A stretch of DNA of 64,000 nt from Muscardinus avellanarius (lineage: Eukaryota > Chordata > Mammalia > Rodentia > Gliridae), in the NCBI GenBank assembly GCA_963383645.1, contig OY726572.1:73123002-73187001 (forward strand), read 5' to 3'. Position numbers and translations under genes: made by a program. Position 1 is the stretch's first letter, and every line of letters starts with the position of its first letter. The notes beneath the pieces were generated by a model. The model did not search any database. It saw only the letters and a program-made list of their open reading frames with translations, and had not been told where the DNA came from. Shown here one piece after another: positions 22,956 through 34,800 of the stretch.

Positions 22956-25944
22956 GGAATGACTTTTTAAATAAGCTCATAAAATGTGTTCTAAACATCC
23001 AGTATCACTTACATTATTGTGATGTTGGTTTGTGTAAATAGCCTCTCCTGTCTATATTTTCACACCCTCTCTGGTCTGCTCACATATAGCAACTCTCCTT
23101 ACAATCGAATTTCTATTTGTGTCATTTCTCTTCCAAGGTATGTGCATAAAACTTGTCCTAGAGTTTTAATTTTATCCCCCAGGACATCTCAGTTATGCTT
23201 AAACTTGTCTGTATTTTGAGTTCAGACACATCTCAGCATTCACCTGAGACTGCTCCAGTCCATCCAAGCCCAAGTTACAGGGATCTGAGGACTCTTTGGG
23301 GCGGTGAAAACTTATCAAGAAAAGAGAATGAGACAAGAAAATTCTGCTACAGGCCTGGGCCATGAGAGGAGAGGAGAGACTGAGTACAGATCAGTAACTA
23401 AGACTAAGGCTCTCCAGCCCCATCACTTGGACCTATGTCTTTTCCTCAGAAGAGAAAATGATGTCTAAGCAGAACCAGAAATAGTTGCTTCAACAAAAGT
23501 TCACTGAAACAATGGACTCAGCAGAAGAAATACCAAAGCAGTACGATCTCAGCACTGTTTTGGGAATCCTCTGACAGAGGTAACATGAAGTGGGGAGATT
23601 GATCTTCCCCTTTCTACTCCATACAGCACTCTTTCATAGTCAACAGTTGAGTACCATATGGCTCTTAGGTGAGCATCAGTGTTGACCCTGATCAGATGCA
23701 CACTACACATCAGTGGTGGTGCCTGAAAGAAGATGTAAAAGTAGGCCCTCCTGGGAACTAGAGATGCAACATCAGAAGACCTGCCCACAAACCATGTGGA
23801 ATAATCTTACGAATCTTTAGAAACTCTTGTGGTGGGTGATTTTGCAGAAGTCTCTATACTGGCAAGGATAGTCAAAATTCAGTGAAATTAAAATTTTCAT
23901 TTCTAATGAGATTTCATTTAGATCCACAATCAGGAAAAATCAACTTATATTTCATGTGTCCTTTGGACTCCCAGAATAACCCATACATAGATAAATACTG
24001 AGTGAATATGATGAAATCACCCATAGGTTTGCTAAATAAAGTGTTAAGTGATCTCTAGATAACTGGTGTCATGTTAGCACTTGGTGGATCCATTTCGAAG
24101 GTCCAAGCAAATCCATCCTCTTCATAAATATCCAGATAACTAAAAACATATACTCATACACACACATGTATGCATACACACAGAGAAGTAAAATGAAAGG
24201 AAAAAAGTGAAATTTCTCCAAGTACCTTATCTGGCTATACAGAGTGAAGACATACTGAGACAATTATTTATGCTTAAGTAATGATATCCATATATATCTG
24301 TTTAGTTTTTCTAGCTTTGTATCTTTAGCATTTATTTTGAAAGATTACCTGATTTTTAACCCCTGAAAAAGTAAAAGAGATGTTAATAATTCTGAGACAA
24401 AAATAAACAAATAAGTTTGAGAACAGAATAAACAAACTAGGCCTGGACAGAGATCCCAGCTTAAGTTTGGGCCAGAGGATGCACTGTGATGGATGACTAT
24501 GGAATTCAGTGATTAGTGTGAGTGCTCCATGCTGATGGGTAAGGCAGATGGGAGGAAAGAGTGGGTACAGAAAGTTAGATGCTCGGTTATAAGTCTGAAG
24601 CTGTTAGCTAGCAGCAAATATTTCTTATTCTAAAAAGGCCCCTGAGTGGTAAACACTACCACCATCATTTCATGTAAGAAAAGAAAAAAATTTACAAACT
24701 AAAGTTGAAATAACATGAGCTGAAATCAGACACAGAATAGAAATAAGTGAGATTTGTGATCTTTGCAAATGACTGGGTCCAAAGGGCCTGTTCCAGCCTC
24801 TTTAGCCTGGTGCTTTGCTGGGAAATCTCTGTTTATCTTTGATTTCCAGAAGAATCTTGAAATATTGTCTCCATCTTCTTATGGACAACATATACAGAGA
24901 AATTACATTGCATACCCCACACTATATAATCAGCAACCATCACAGCTGATATTAAACCCATTGCTAACCTCAAAACCCCACTCCTTTTCACTGAGGGCAG
25001 AATTGAAGTGGATCACATTGCCCCTCCAGAAAAATGGTAGGGCATCCATGGTAACCACTAGCTGGTGGGAAACACTGAGTGAAATTGCTGTTAGACAGCT
25101 GCCCCATGCCTGCTCTGCTCCATCCCTGCCTTTATGAAGTGAACTAAAGGACTTTAACACTTTATTTAAAACGTATATAAAGTGTATAGCCAGAGAGACA
25201 AAACTACTTAGTTTGCCACCAACCATCTCCCTGTGACAAGATTAAAACCTAATATTGAGAGGATCACTGGGGACACTGCTTATGGGAGGGACAGGACTGA
25301 TTAATGGTTATAATCACGGATTCAAGGTTCTCTGCTTTTGCCTTAAGCTTAAGCCAAGAATACTAAGGTAAGCATGTTCTGCTAAATAATTCAAACACTT
25401 GGAGGTTTTCCTGCTGCCTTCTCTATTTGAAAGCAATGTCCCTGGCCACCCGTTAGGCCCCATTAGTAATGCTAAACTGTGAGTCGTATCCTCTGCAGAG
25501 AAAAAAAGGTTTATTGAGTTGCGCACACGCTCAGCAAGTTCAATACTTGCATATGTGAGCCAGCTGGTGGGGTAAAAGGTCAAATTCTTGACTTTGCTCA
25601 AACCAGATGCACTGAGCCATAGGACGCTAGAAAGGAAAGACCCGAAGATTCAAGTTCCTGCAGTTGTTTTTCCTTAATAGGACAAGTGGAGTTCTGCACA
25701 TCTCTCACTTAATAGGAAAATATAAACGTTCACCTCAGTGAGCTCCACATAAAGTTTTATATAGGAAAATTGTTTTGAATGAATTTGAAGTCGATTTCAC
25801 TTCTATTGCTGATCTTGAGCAAGTCATGAATTGCTTAGAAAACATAAAATATAATTTTTTTTAAATGTGTAAAATATCCAGTTAGAGTGACCTAAGCCGA
25901 TACAATGAATCTTGAGGTATACGTCATTTTGAAAATAATAATGG
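22956..25944. other. Intergenic, nothing recognised
   Basis: Includes a 124-codon open frame at 24763-25137 with no family resemblance and no exon context; treated as chance. Confidence 0.5.
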
Positions 25945-26062
25945 TAAACCTGGTATGGTGGTACACATCTACACTCCCAGTAAGTGGACAGCTGAGCACA
26001 GGTTAGAGGACAGCCTCCACCACCAACCAAGATAATGTTTCACAAACAAACATAAAAAGGGC

Positions 26063-26282
26063 CTGGGTTAGCCAATTGTGGTGGTGCACGCTTGTAATCC
26101 CAGTACTTGGAAGACTGAGACAGGAGGATCACAGGTTTGTGCCCAACCTCAGTCACTTAATGAGGCCCTCCACAACTCAGTGAGAACCATGTTTCCAAAT
26201 AAAGAATAAAAAATGAGGATGGGGGTGTAGTCAGAGGTAGACCATCCCTGGGATCAACCTCCAGTTCTGCCAAAAAGAAGGG
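26063..26282 (+). mobile_element. SINE nested in the outer SINE
   Basis: AGCCAATTGTGGTGGTGCAC start, GGGGGTGTAGTCAGAGGTAG second half. CTGGGTTA occurs at both edges as the target duplication. Confidence 0.8.
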
Positions 26283-26299
26283 GGGGGGCTGGGTTATAG

Positions 26300-26541
26300 T
26301 TTTATTATTTATTTATTTACTTACTTATTTATTTATTTATTTGCAGGTCTGGGGATGGAACCCAGAGGCATTTGACCTCCGAGCAACATACCCTGCCCTA
26401 TTTTTATTTTTTATTTTGAAACAGGGTCTTACTGAGTTACAGAGGGCCTCATTAAGTAGCTGAGGCTGTCCACGAACTGCAATCTTCCGGTTTTAACCTC
26501 CTGAATGCTGGGATTACAAGCACGCGCTACCACACCCGGCT
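26300..26541 (-). mobile_element. SINE, minus strand, nested beside the previous one
   Basis: (ATTT)n tail, GCAGGTCTGGGGATGGAACC body, ending ACCACACCCGGCT. Target duplication GGGTTATAGTTTTAT / GGGGTATAGTTTTAT at its edges. Confidence 0.85.
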
Positions 26542-26593
26542 GGGGTATAGTTTTATAGTTCAGGGATAGAATGCCCCTAGGTTCAATACCTGG

Positions 26594-26638
<45 letters not shown>
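26594..26638. repeat. (CA)n microsatellite
   Basis: About 21 CA units, grown from the tail of the outer SINE. Confidence 0.97.
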
Positions 26639-26639
26639 A

Positions 26640-28096
26640 AGAACAATTTTAATGTAATCTTTATGCTTATCCATGGTTACTTCAGAGTATTTGAAAAGCA
26701 CTGTTTTTTAAATAATTTATCTTACTCAATTCTCATATCATAAGTTTGAATTAGAAAGAACAAATCCTAGTTTGAGTAAATCCATAGGTCCCGCGTATCC
26801 TTGAGACAAATAATTCTTACTCATACTGTTTGGCTATTCAGCATGCCAGAGTTACAGCCTTGGCTTCTTGATTTACACTAGAGTTTTGCAGGAATGTATA
26901 GCCCAGTTTCGAAAGTCTACCCTTTATGACTCTGGCAATACCTTTGCCTAATATTAGTGATATTTCCATTTACTGTCTCAGATTCTCCAAAGTTAATACC
27001 ATCTTCTGAGGTCTAAAACCACTGTAGCTCCTAGATGGACATTTATCAACAATTTATCTCCTCAGATGAAGACAGTTATTTCTCATGGACTTTGTATCCA
27101 TCCCTTGGATTTACTGTAATGGGCTTGAAAGGCTGTTCTCCTCTTAATGAGTTTTCTCGGTATCCTTGAGGCATGTGAATTTTCTTATCTCTCCTAATCA
27201 CTCCTGAGTGATTTCCTAGAATATACTCAATCAGCTTATTGTAATAACACAAGTTGGAACAAATACCATCTAAAAACTCTTGAAACACATCTTAATTTTC
27301 CCAAGGCAAACCAGCATTCTGAAAAACCACCATTCTGAATCTATATTCATATCCATGTGCATATAAATTCACACACATGGGCCCATAAACATAGCTAAGA
27401 AATCATACTGACTTATCAAGTATCATGGTCCAACTGCAAGAATGACTTAGAGCAATTTCTATTTTCTCTCAAAAATTAATTACAGCAATCTTCCATGAAG
27501 TAAATATCTTTGTATAAAATGACATTTAAACTCTACATGAGGCTTAGAAAAAGTAACGAACCAATCACCTGCTGAAAATTCCATTAGCAGAAAGCAAATA
27601 AGATGTTCTAAAATTAATGAATCCATCGACTAGGGTGAAATATTTTAAAAAGCCCTCCTCCAACTCAGTGAGCAATTAATTGGGCCTTTTCAAAATTTAA
27701 CTCATTGCTGCTGAATGCCTGAAGAATAATTGCAATGAAATAGTGTGCAGTCTAGTGAAGATGGGAAAAATCAAAACGAGAGTTCAGTTTTCTCATTCTG
27801 ACTGGGGCACTAACTTTTAATTTGACCTAGACTTAAAAATTCACCTTTTTATGTTCCTGAATGTGTTCATTGTAATGTGGAAGTAATTGATACCTGCCCT
27901 GTCTAAAGTAAGGGAAAGTTGGAGCTTGCAGCATTTAAGTTATAGGGAGGAGAAGAAGAGAATGAATCCTTTTCTAGAATCAAGGAATTGATGGTGTTGT
28001 GTTTTAAATAAGTAAAGAGAATCTTTGATAACTCCACTGAGCACATTCTATTTCTTAGCATCCATTAGATGAATGTTGCTTAGCAAATAAGCATAC
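26640..28096. other. Intergenic, nothing recognised
   Basis: AT-rich DNA without named repeats or exons. Confidence 0.5.
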
Positions 28097-28303
28097 TTTT
28101 TTTTTTTTTTTTTTTTTGGTGGTATTGGGGTTCCTGGAAGCCCTTCTACCTCCGGGCTACACTCCCAGACCTATTTTTTATATATTTTTATTTGGAAACC
28201 GGGTCTCTTAAACCAGTGCTGCTGGCTTTGAACCTGCAGGATCCTCCTGTCTCCGCCTCCCAAGCGCGGGGATTACAAGCATGCCCCACCATGCTCAGTG
28301 AAC
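28097..28303 (-). mobile_element. SINE B1-dID type
   Basis: Poly-T, GGTGGTATTGGGGTTCCTGG, GGGCTACACTCCCAGACC, ending CACCATGCTCAGTG. Confidence 0.88.
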
Positions 28304-28364
28304 TAATGTTTTCAATCCTTTCCATGTATAAGAGAAATCGGATTCTCTGGGCTTAGGTCTTTCT

Positions 28365-28467
28365 AAATGTCAGATCCATCCCAATGGTAAATTGTACATA
28401 TTTGAAAAATACTTTCTTTCTCATAATGTGGAAGTAAATGATCATGCAGCAAACTCCAATACTTTTT
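28365..28467 (+). repeat. Possible third copy of the REG3 upstream duplication (left part)
   Basis: ATGTCAGATCCATCCCAATG near 28368 recurs with one change near 29537, and GCAGCAAACTCCAAT occurs at 28447 and again about 29587. The homology seems to resume after an L1 insertion at about 28790-28890. The match is weaker than between the other two copies. Confidence 0.5.
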
Positions 28468-28789
28468 TTTTATTGGTGCACTGTATTTATTTATAATGGT
28501 ATAAAGAAAATACTTTTGTAGACATACATGCACACATCTCCCAGTTAGCCCCTACCCGATCCCCATCCCGTTCCCTCCCCATCCCTCCTTCCCATGCTTG
28601 GCTTAGTGGTTGACATCTAGTTTTATAGCAATTTATCCAATATTAACGATGATAATCTCACATAACAGTTTCATTTGTCTGATACCAAGCTTTTGATGAC
28701 TTAAAGATAACATTTCAATATTTCTTTTTGCTTTCTTTCTTACCAGAGAATATTTTTTTTTCTTTCCTTTTTTTTTTTTTTTTTTTTGG
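28468..28789 (-). mobile_element. Short L1 3'UTR insertion with target duplication
   Basis: Shares ATTGGTGCACTG, TTAGCCCCTACC and GGCTTAGTGGTTGACATCTA with 58290-58545. AAACTCCAATACTTTTTTT occurs at both edges (about 28450 and 28791), a clear target-site duplication. 5'-truncated. Confidence 0.75.
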
Positions 28790-28900
28790 TGAAACTCCAA
28801 TACTTTTTTTGTTTTGATTTGTTTTCCAATTTCCTTCCAGAAGAAACTGGTAGCATAGCTTTTGTGTTGTGAACATTGACTGAGTGTTTATTCTCTTCAG

Positions 28901-29118
28901 TTTTTTTTTTTTCAGTACTGTGGATGGAACCCAGGAGCATTGTACCTCCAAGCTACACCCCCAGTCCTATTTTTTCTTAGTCTTTTTTGTTTTTTTAAAA
29001 CAGGGTGTCACTGAGTTGCAAAGGCCTCGCTAAGCAGCTGAGGCTGTCCACTAATCACAATCCTCAGGTTTCCACCTCCCAAATGCTGGGATTACAAGCG
29101 TGCACCATCATGCTCAGG
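28901..29118 (-). mobile_element. SINE B1-dID type
   Basis: Poly-T, CAGTACTGTGGATGGAACCC, ending GCACCATCATGCTCAGG. Confidence 0.85.
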
Positions 29119-29516
29119 GTTTTCAATGCTTTGCATGAAAGATGAAGGTAGGTACAGCTGTCTTATAGTGATGCTCTTGGTGTTAAGTATGAAGTTGATA
29201 TAAAGCTCTTAGCAAAATACTCAGCACCAAATCAGCACTGAATAAATGGTAGTTATCATTTAATGAGCTCCAGCAAAAAATAGGTGATTCTCTAGTAACA
29301 GTGAATTTGGAAGTAAAGGGAATTCCTAAATTAGTAACATCAGAATACCTTTTTTAAAGCATACAAGTTTATTGCATTTAAGCACATATAGTGAAGGAAG
29401 AAAATTGAAACCTGAACACACTGGAGTATAAAAGTAAATACTCAGAAATATATTCTGTCTGTAAGGATCACATTATTTATCTTTATATGATAAAGACATT
29501 TAAAGTTCTATAATCT

Positions 29517-29771
29517 CAAAGCCATACTGACACCTAAATGTCAGATCCATCTCAATGGTAAATTAAACACCTTCAATAAAAACACTGCAGCAAACTCCAA
29601 TCCTTTCTTTTTTTTGTTTCAAAAGTACACTACTGACAATTCTTTTCCTTTAGTATTTAGGCCAAAATATTTTCAGAACTATATGACAGCATAATTTGTA
29701 TCACAGGCTTGCTTCAATCTCTTAACATTTTTTTTAGAACAGATTATCTGGAAGAGGGCTAGGAAAGTTCA
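29517..29771 (+). repeat. Diverged second copy of REG3 5'-flank sequence
   Basis: The block 29622-29771 (from AAAGTACACTACTGACAATT to GGAAAGTTC) matches 31107-31254, about 200-350 bases upstream of the REG3 TATA box, at roughly three of four positions. The marker CAAAGCCATACTGAC also occurs in both, at 29517 and 30666, in the same order. The sequence between marker and block is about 330 bases longer in the REG3-proximal copy. This indicates an old local tandem duplication. Confidence 0.75.
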
Positions 29772-30665
29772 TTTTTATTTTGTTATTGCTGTTCATTTTT
29801 TTTCTTTAATTTCATCAAATATCTACTACTACCCAATGTTGCTCTAATTATCATTTCCTACTTGGTTTGTTCAAACAATAATCTAAATACATTCCATATA
29901 TTGATTTGGCACGTTTTCTATGACATTAAGTATAATATCATTTTATTTCCTTAATTCATTGCTTAAAAAAAATCAAATGACTGTAGAGTTTCCCACATTT
30001 GGGACTTTGCTGATCCTATCGCTGTGTTGTAACAGAAATCTGCTTCTGTCGCCTGTATTTCATGGAAATTGGCAGCAAGATATTAATCAACATTCTATAT
30101 TAAGGAAAATTTTGCACACACAACCATTATTTGAGATCCCCCCAAATTATTGTTCATGTAAGTAATTGATATTTATAATACCAAACATGAAAACCCAAAT
30201 TTAAAAATATTTACCAACTCCCTCTGATTAAGTTTAGAAAATATTTCAACAAAGTACCAATATGTGTGTAACTGAAGTTTGGCAGTTCATTTTTCAAGGA
30301 AAAGTGGTGTCACATGAAAACACTGAGTCACAGCTCAGAGTTGCAAATGTTTTTCCTCAAGGCAATAGCCCTGTTTCCATATGCAGACTTCAACTTAGTC
30401 GTAGACAATATTCAGAGATATGTATTCAAGGCGTAAGATTTGCTAAGATTAACTCCATTCACTGCTTCCTCTAGTGCAAGGGCATGTTTAAGTGAAAATG
30501 TCCATCTTGCTTTTCGCAAGTGCACACAGATGAAGGACACAGGTTAATAGCACAATCTTAATTAATGCTCAGGCACCAGAACATTTCACCATTTCCTTGG
30601 CATGTCAAGTGCAAATGTCAATGCAGGCATAACAAAATGACATTTTGTCATGAAAATGACACCTT

Positions 30666-31254
30666 CAAAGCCATACTGACAGGGTCTTGAAGACACCTAT
30701 GGGTGGGTGCTCACTTTCTGAGGATGCTATGCTGAGGAATCAGCTTGCCGGCTCAGCGTTGCAAATTACTAAGGAACTATATTACTAAGTCTTCCCATGC
30801 AGAGGCAGCTGGAAAGAAAGGCTGTTTAGTGACTGGTCCTTAGAGTCCTGCCTGGACTGTTTCCTTACAAGATTAACTCAAGCTTCCTTCACATTGCAGT
30901 ATAAAGTTGAAACAGTGACTCTGAACCATTATTTCTTCCCTTGATTTAAATTATTTCTTTTTCTTTAACTAATATGCCATGTTCCCCAATGTTACCAATA
31001 ACTAACCCAACCAATTTTGACTTCCTAATTGGTGTTGAATTTTTCTAGATAGGTACAGAGGAGTGCACATGTGTGCTAACAGGTGCAAGTCCTTTCAGGG
31101 TGATGGAAAGTACACTGCTAACAATTCTTATCCTTTAATATGAAAGGTCACAATATTTTCAGGACTATGGAACACCATAACATGTATCATGGGGTTGCTT
31201 CATCCTCTTAACATTTCTCAGAACAGGATATCTGGGAGATAGTGGAAAAGTTCC
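30666..31254 (+). repeat. REG3-proximal copy of the duplicated 5' flank
   Basis: Collinear with 29517-29771: the marker CAAAGCCATACTGAC at 30666-30680, then the conserved block 31107-31254, which ends about 195 bases above the TATA box. Confidence 0.72.
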
Positions 31255-31450
31255 AATCTCACCTGTCCTGGGGTAAGAGTTGCCTGGCTAAAAGGAAAGA
31301 GGGAGCAGCTGTGGTGATTCCCAGGCTTTGCCAGGAAGAGTCTCCTCCCCTTGGTGGGAATCTCCTTGAATATCTGCCAAGACCTAGCCAGGCCCCCGGC
31401 CTGTAAGGGCATTGCAGTGGTTTATTACATTGCCTCTCCTTCATCTCCTC

Positions 31451-31458
31451 TATAAAAG
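31451..31458 (+). promoter_or_regulatory. REG3G: TATA box of the REG3 gene
   Basis: TATAAAAG lies 48 bases upstream of the exon 1 donor. The upstream 200 bases carry an E-box (CACCTG at about 31261), which could suit pancreatic or gut bHLH factors. I did not find a perfect TTCNNNGAA STAT3 site next to it. Confidence 0.85.
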
Positions 31459-31476
31459 TCCAGTGCTCCAGTCCTG

Positions 31477-31505
31477 AGAAACCATCACAGATCCTTGAAA
31501 GACAG
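31477..31505 (+). other. REG3G: REG3 exon 1 (5'UTR, non-coding)
   Basis: A short leader lies about 25 bases downstream of the TATA box and ends in GAAAGACAG followed by the donor GTGAGT at 31506. REG genes usually have such a non-coding first exon. The exact transcription start is estimated. Confidence 0.7.
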
Positions 31506-31744
31506 GTGAGTGGAGCCCAAAGAAGATGCTCTGAGACTCAGCCGTGCCAGGCCTGGGACCTGCCTGGGGAAGCAGAGACTACAGACTCTTTAGTTCATTC
31601 CAGGGCTGTAGATAGGAATGGTTGGGGCCAAGATCAGTGTATCCTTGCAGGAGCAAACAGGGGAAAGCCAAGAGGAAGGGGGTGCCTGTGTGACCCTCTG
31701 TGAATACACTTCCTTCAGTGAGTTTGATGTCTCTTCATTCACAG

Positions 31745-31825
31745 ACACAATGCTGCCTCCCCTGGCCCACCGAAGCATGTCCTGGATGCTGCTGTCCTGC
31801 CTGATGCTCCTGTCTCAGGTCCAAG
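31745..31825 (+). CDS. REG3G: REG3 exon 2: start codon and signal peptide
   Basis: The acceptor TTCACAG ends at 31744. The first ATG is at 31750 and opens MLPP, the conserved REG3 amino terminus, which supports this start over the internal Met at residue 10. The exon ends in phase 1 before GTGAGATC. Confidence 0.92.
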
Positions 31826-33938
31826 GTGAGATCTCTCTGCCTCTGCACTGGGTTCTATGAGAGTGTTCAGAGCCAAGAAGAGGCAGAAAGCCCCTGAATG
31901 TCTCCTGTGCAAACGCTGAGGTTCATCCACACTCAGAGAAACTGCCTGCTTTTCCTCCACCATCCTGCCTTCTTCCTTCAGGTTGACAGTGGGGGGAGGT
32001 TCCAGAGTAATTCAGCATCAATGGCATGAGATGGGTCCCATCTTGTCAAAAACTTAAATTTATGTTGTGGGATTGGAAGAGGGAAAGTGGAAATAGGTCT
32101 GTAATGACTACTAGAGAAGAAAAGGGTTGGAGAAAGCAGTGTAGGAATCCTCAGTCCAGACTGGGAGGAGTTCTGAACTATTGAGTCAAAAAGAGGATGA
32201 AATGAAGGGAGATGATTCCCACCTTAATAGCATCTAAAGTAGCAGGTTTATTTTGAGATCAAGAATTTCTGAAACAAAAGCAAGGCAGAGAGGTAGTCTG
32301 GACATGGTTTTCCTCTATAAAACAGCCTCATAATCAATTGCCAGAGTGCCCTCTGTATCATACCACTTCCAGTTCTTCGCATCAACCCTTCCCTCTCTTC
32401 ATCTCCCTCCTCCCCAGGTGAGGACTCCCAAAAGGACGCATCCTCTCCACGCATCCGCTGTCCCTCGGGTGCCAAGGCCTATGGCTCCCACTGCTATGCC
32501 TTGTTCAAGAGTCCCAAGTCCTGGAGAAATGCGGATGTGAGTGCTGACAGCTGGGTTTGGGGTCACAGGGAAGGGCATGTGTGTCATAGGGGGAGGGTTC
32601 TCCAGTCTCCAAGGTTCCTGGGGCATGAGCATTGGGCACCCTTGTCCTTGACACATGCACACCCCTCCCTGCCATTGCCCATTGAGATCTCAGGCTCCCT
32701 TTCATTTTCTCAATGACCCATGCAGTTGGCCTGCCAGAAGCGGCCCTCAGGATACCTCGTGTCTGTCCTTAGTGGGGGTGAGGCCTCATTTGTGTCCTCC
32801 TTGGTCAAGAGCACTGTGAACAACTATGAACACGTCTGGATTGGTCTCCATGACCCCACTGAGGTGAGATTTTGTCTTCTATGTATTACTTTCCAAATGG
32901 CTATTGTTACCCAGGTCCACTCCTACTGAAGCCTCAGAAAGTACCCCAGGGCACATAGAGCTCAGATTTTGGGTGACATTTTGGGTAAAGGAGATCCTGG
33001 AAGCCCTCTGAAGACCTGAGTTCTGAGGAGGTGCCTAGCCATCAGATGAAGTTAATGGATCTGTTGGTTGATTTTGACACAATTTTCACAAGAGGTCTTA
33101 GAAGTCAGTTCTCTGAGCTTTAGACAATCTGCATTGGCTTGTATGATATCCTCCTAAATTATCATGACATCCATATTTTCTCTTTATGGAATAATACTGC
33201 CTTTGAGTACAGAGAGAGATACATGTCCTGTAACGCTTATGCTCATCAAGGAAGATAATTACTTTTAGTGTTTCTTTCATTATTGTGATACTTGACTGGG
33301 ACTTTCAAGTCAGTGCCAGAGTAAGGAATTCAAGGAGCTCATCCCTTTAGAGGGCTCTCGGCAGCACAACTGGACACTGAACTCCAGAAGGATGGGGAGT
33401 CATGGTTTGTCCTTATGAGGGATGATGCAGGCAGAGCTCTGATGGCCATATCTTTCATTGGCTTTCCCCTGCTCTCCAGGGCCAAGAACCCAACGGAGAG
33501 GGATGGGAGTGGAGCAGCACTGATGTGCTGAACTACTTCAAGTGGGAGAGGAATCCTGTTACTGCTTCTGACCGTGGCTACTGTGGGAGCCTATCACGAA
33601 CCTCAGGTGAGCAGCAGAGGAAGCCCCTCTGTCTGGACTTTCTCCCATCCTCTGCATTCCTGGGCCTCACCATCAGGGGATCCTGAGCATAAAATGCAAT
33701 GTTGACTTGTCACTTCCCACCTCTCCTTCTTTTGGGTCTCCTTCCCCTGGAGTTGGACACAGCAATCATAAAGGAAAGGGTTTAATATCTGGATAAGATT
33801 CTGATACAGTTTTTTATTGTGTTCATAAGATCCACCAAGCCTTTTCCCTTTACCACTTCTGTCTCTCCAGGATTTCTGCAGTGGAGAGATTATAACTGTG
33901 ATAATGAGTTACCCTATGTCTGCAAATTCAAGGATTAG
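31750..33938 (+). CDS. REG3G: REG3-type secreted C-type lectin (REG3G-like), complete, 5 coding exons
   Basis: Coding exons are 31750-31825, 32418-32536, 32726-32863, 33480-33606 and 33871-33938, all with GT/AG borders and matching phases; they sum to 528 nt, 175 residues plus stop, the usual REG3 length. Residues 1-26 are a signal peptide (hydrophobic core [13 protein letters not shown]). Residues 27-37 form a prosegment ending in Arg37-Ile38, the site where trypsin activates REG3 proteins. The C-type lectin domain follows, with six cysteines at 40, 51, 68, 146, 163 and 171 (expected pairs 40-51, 68-171, 146-163), the WIGLHDPT motif at 103-110 and an EPN motif at 114-116. In this family the EPN glutamate binds peptidoglycan sugars, so the inferred role is a secreted gut antibacterial lectin. 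Cys-Gly-Ser-Leu-Ser-Arg at 146-151 and the ending CKFKD favour REG3G over REG3A, as does the plus-strand position left of REG1. The A/G assignment is an inference; membership of the REG3 family is secure. Confidence 0.93.
32418..32536 (+). CDS. REG3G: REG3 exon 3: prosegment and start of lectin domain
   Basis: 119 nt encode residues 26-65, including the Arg37-Ile38 processing site, Cys40 and Cys51 and the motif SPKSW at 57-61. It ends in phase 0 at a GTGAGTG donor. Confidence 0.93.
32726..32863 (+). CDS. REG3G: REG3 exon 4: lectin core with WIGLHDPT
   Basis: 138 nt encode residues 66-111 in phase 0, from LACQKRPSG to WIGLHDPTE. The same exon in the REG1 gene is also exactly 138 nt. Confidence 0.94.
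33480..33606 (+). CDS. REG3G: REG3 exon 5: EPN sugar-binding loop
   Basis: 127 nt encode residues 112 to the first base of codon 154. It carries Glu114-Pro115-Asn116 and the WEWSS motif. It is 15 nt longer than the matching REG1 exon, which is the normal REG3 versus REG1 difference. Confidence 0.94.
33871..33938 (+). CDS. REG3G: REG3 exon 6: C-terminal exon and stop
   Basis: 68 coding nt give Gly154 to Asp175 and TAG at 33936-33938. The 3'UTR continues to about 34140. Confidence 0.94.
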
Positions 33939-34119
33939 GGTGCATAGGTCAGCAGCTCAAATTTGTATGCATTTCATCATGAACCGGTCTCCAAAGTGAA
34001 GATTCACTCAGGAGGAATTCTTTCCACACCCTAAACTTGCCCTCTCATTCTCATTATCCTTCAGCCTCCTTCTCCACCCCATGACACGATCTTCTGTGTC
34101 TGCTGTCTCAGAGAACAAA

Positions 34120-34125
34120 AATAAA
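34120..34125 (+). terminator. REG3G: Polyadenylation signal of the REG3 gene
   Basis: AATAAA lies 182 bases after the stop codon, so the 3'UTR is about 200 bases. This matches the spacing of the right-hand REG3-type gene. Confidence 0.85.
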
Positions 34126-34289
34126 ATTGTAGTTTAAATGTGTATGCTTTTGTGTTTAATTTGTATGGATAGTGATTTGTCAAAATATGCCAATTAAGAA
34201 AGAAAATCATCCGAGTGATTTTTTTTTTTTAAAGAAAACCATGTTGTGTGCTGTCTACCAGAGAGTCATTAGAAAGTGGTACAGGAAGC

Positions 34290-34540
34290 AGGGCAGAGTG
34301 CCACACACCTGTGATCCTAGTACTTGGGAGGCTGAGATAGAGGAGGGGACATTTAAAATCAGCCTCAGCAACTTAGTGAGACCCTGTTTTAAAAATAAAA
34401 ATAAAATAAAAAGGGCTAGGAGTGTAACTTGGAGGTAGAATTCCCCCGGTTCAATTTTTTTTTTTCAAAAAACAAGTTTGAGGGTATAACTCAGAAGCAG
34501 AATTACCCTGAGTTCAGTTCTAGTACCAAAAACAGATGAT
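34290..34540 (+). mobile_element. SINE B1-dID type with a repeated ID-like half
   Basis: CAGAGTGCCACACACCTGTG start. The ID half appears twice (AACTTGGAGGTAGAATTCCC near 34427 and AACTCAGAAGCAGAATTACC near 34488), separated by a T/A tract. Either a duplication or a second ID fragment. Confidence 0.75.
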
Positions 34541-34589
34541 AGATAATGATAGACAGATATATAAAGAAAATAGAATAAAGAAAAAATGC

Positions 34590-34800
34590 AAAAGACTGTA
34601 GCAATCTAAAATTTGCCCTCTTCCTAAAGATATCTATTTCTACTTCCTGGAATTGGTGAGCATGCTACTATCTTATGTGGCAAAACAGACTTGAAAATGT
34701 GATTAAATTAAGGATCTCAAAACAGGGAGATTATCCTGGTTTAGTTAGCATAAGCATCTTAAGCAGGTCCTAAGAGACTTGTGACCACACTGGGTCTTCT
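34590..34800 (+). repeat. Ancient interspersed repeat fragment
   Basis: GATGTGATTAAATTAAGGAT-like text and GGGAGATTATCCTGG are typical of a common old mammalian repeat. Lies just downstream of the REG3 3' end. Confidence 0.45.

Larger units (their letters stand above)
25945..26600 (+). mobile_element. SINE (outer) split by two further SINEs
   Basis: The left half (25945-26062, GGTATGGTGGTACACATC) ends in GGGCCTGGGTTA. Its ID half resumes at about 26541 (GGTATAGTTTTATAGTTCAG, ATGCCCCTAGGTTC). Two more SINEs sit between. Confidence 0.8.

Noticed and set aside
24763..25137. 124-codon open frame on the plus strand
   Set aside because: No recognisable domain, no splice or promoter context; consistent with chance in 64 kb.
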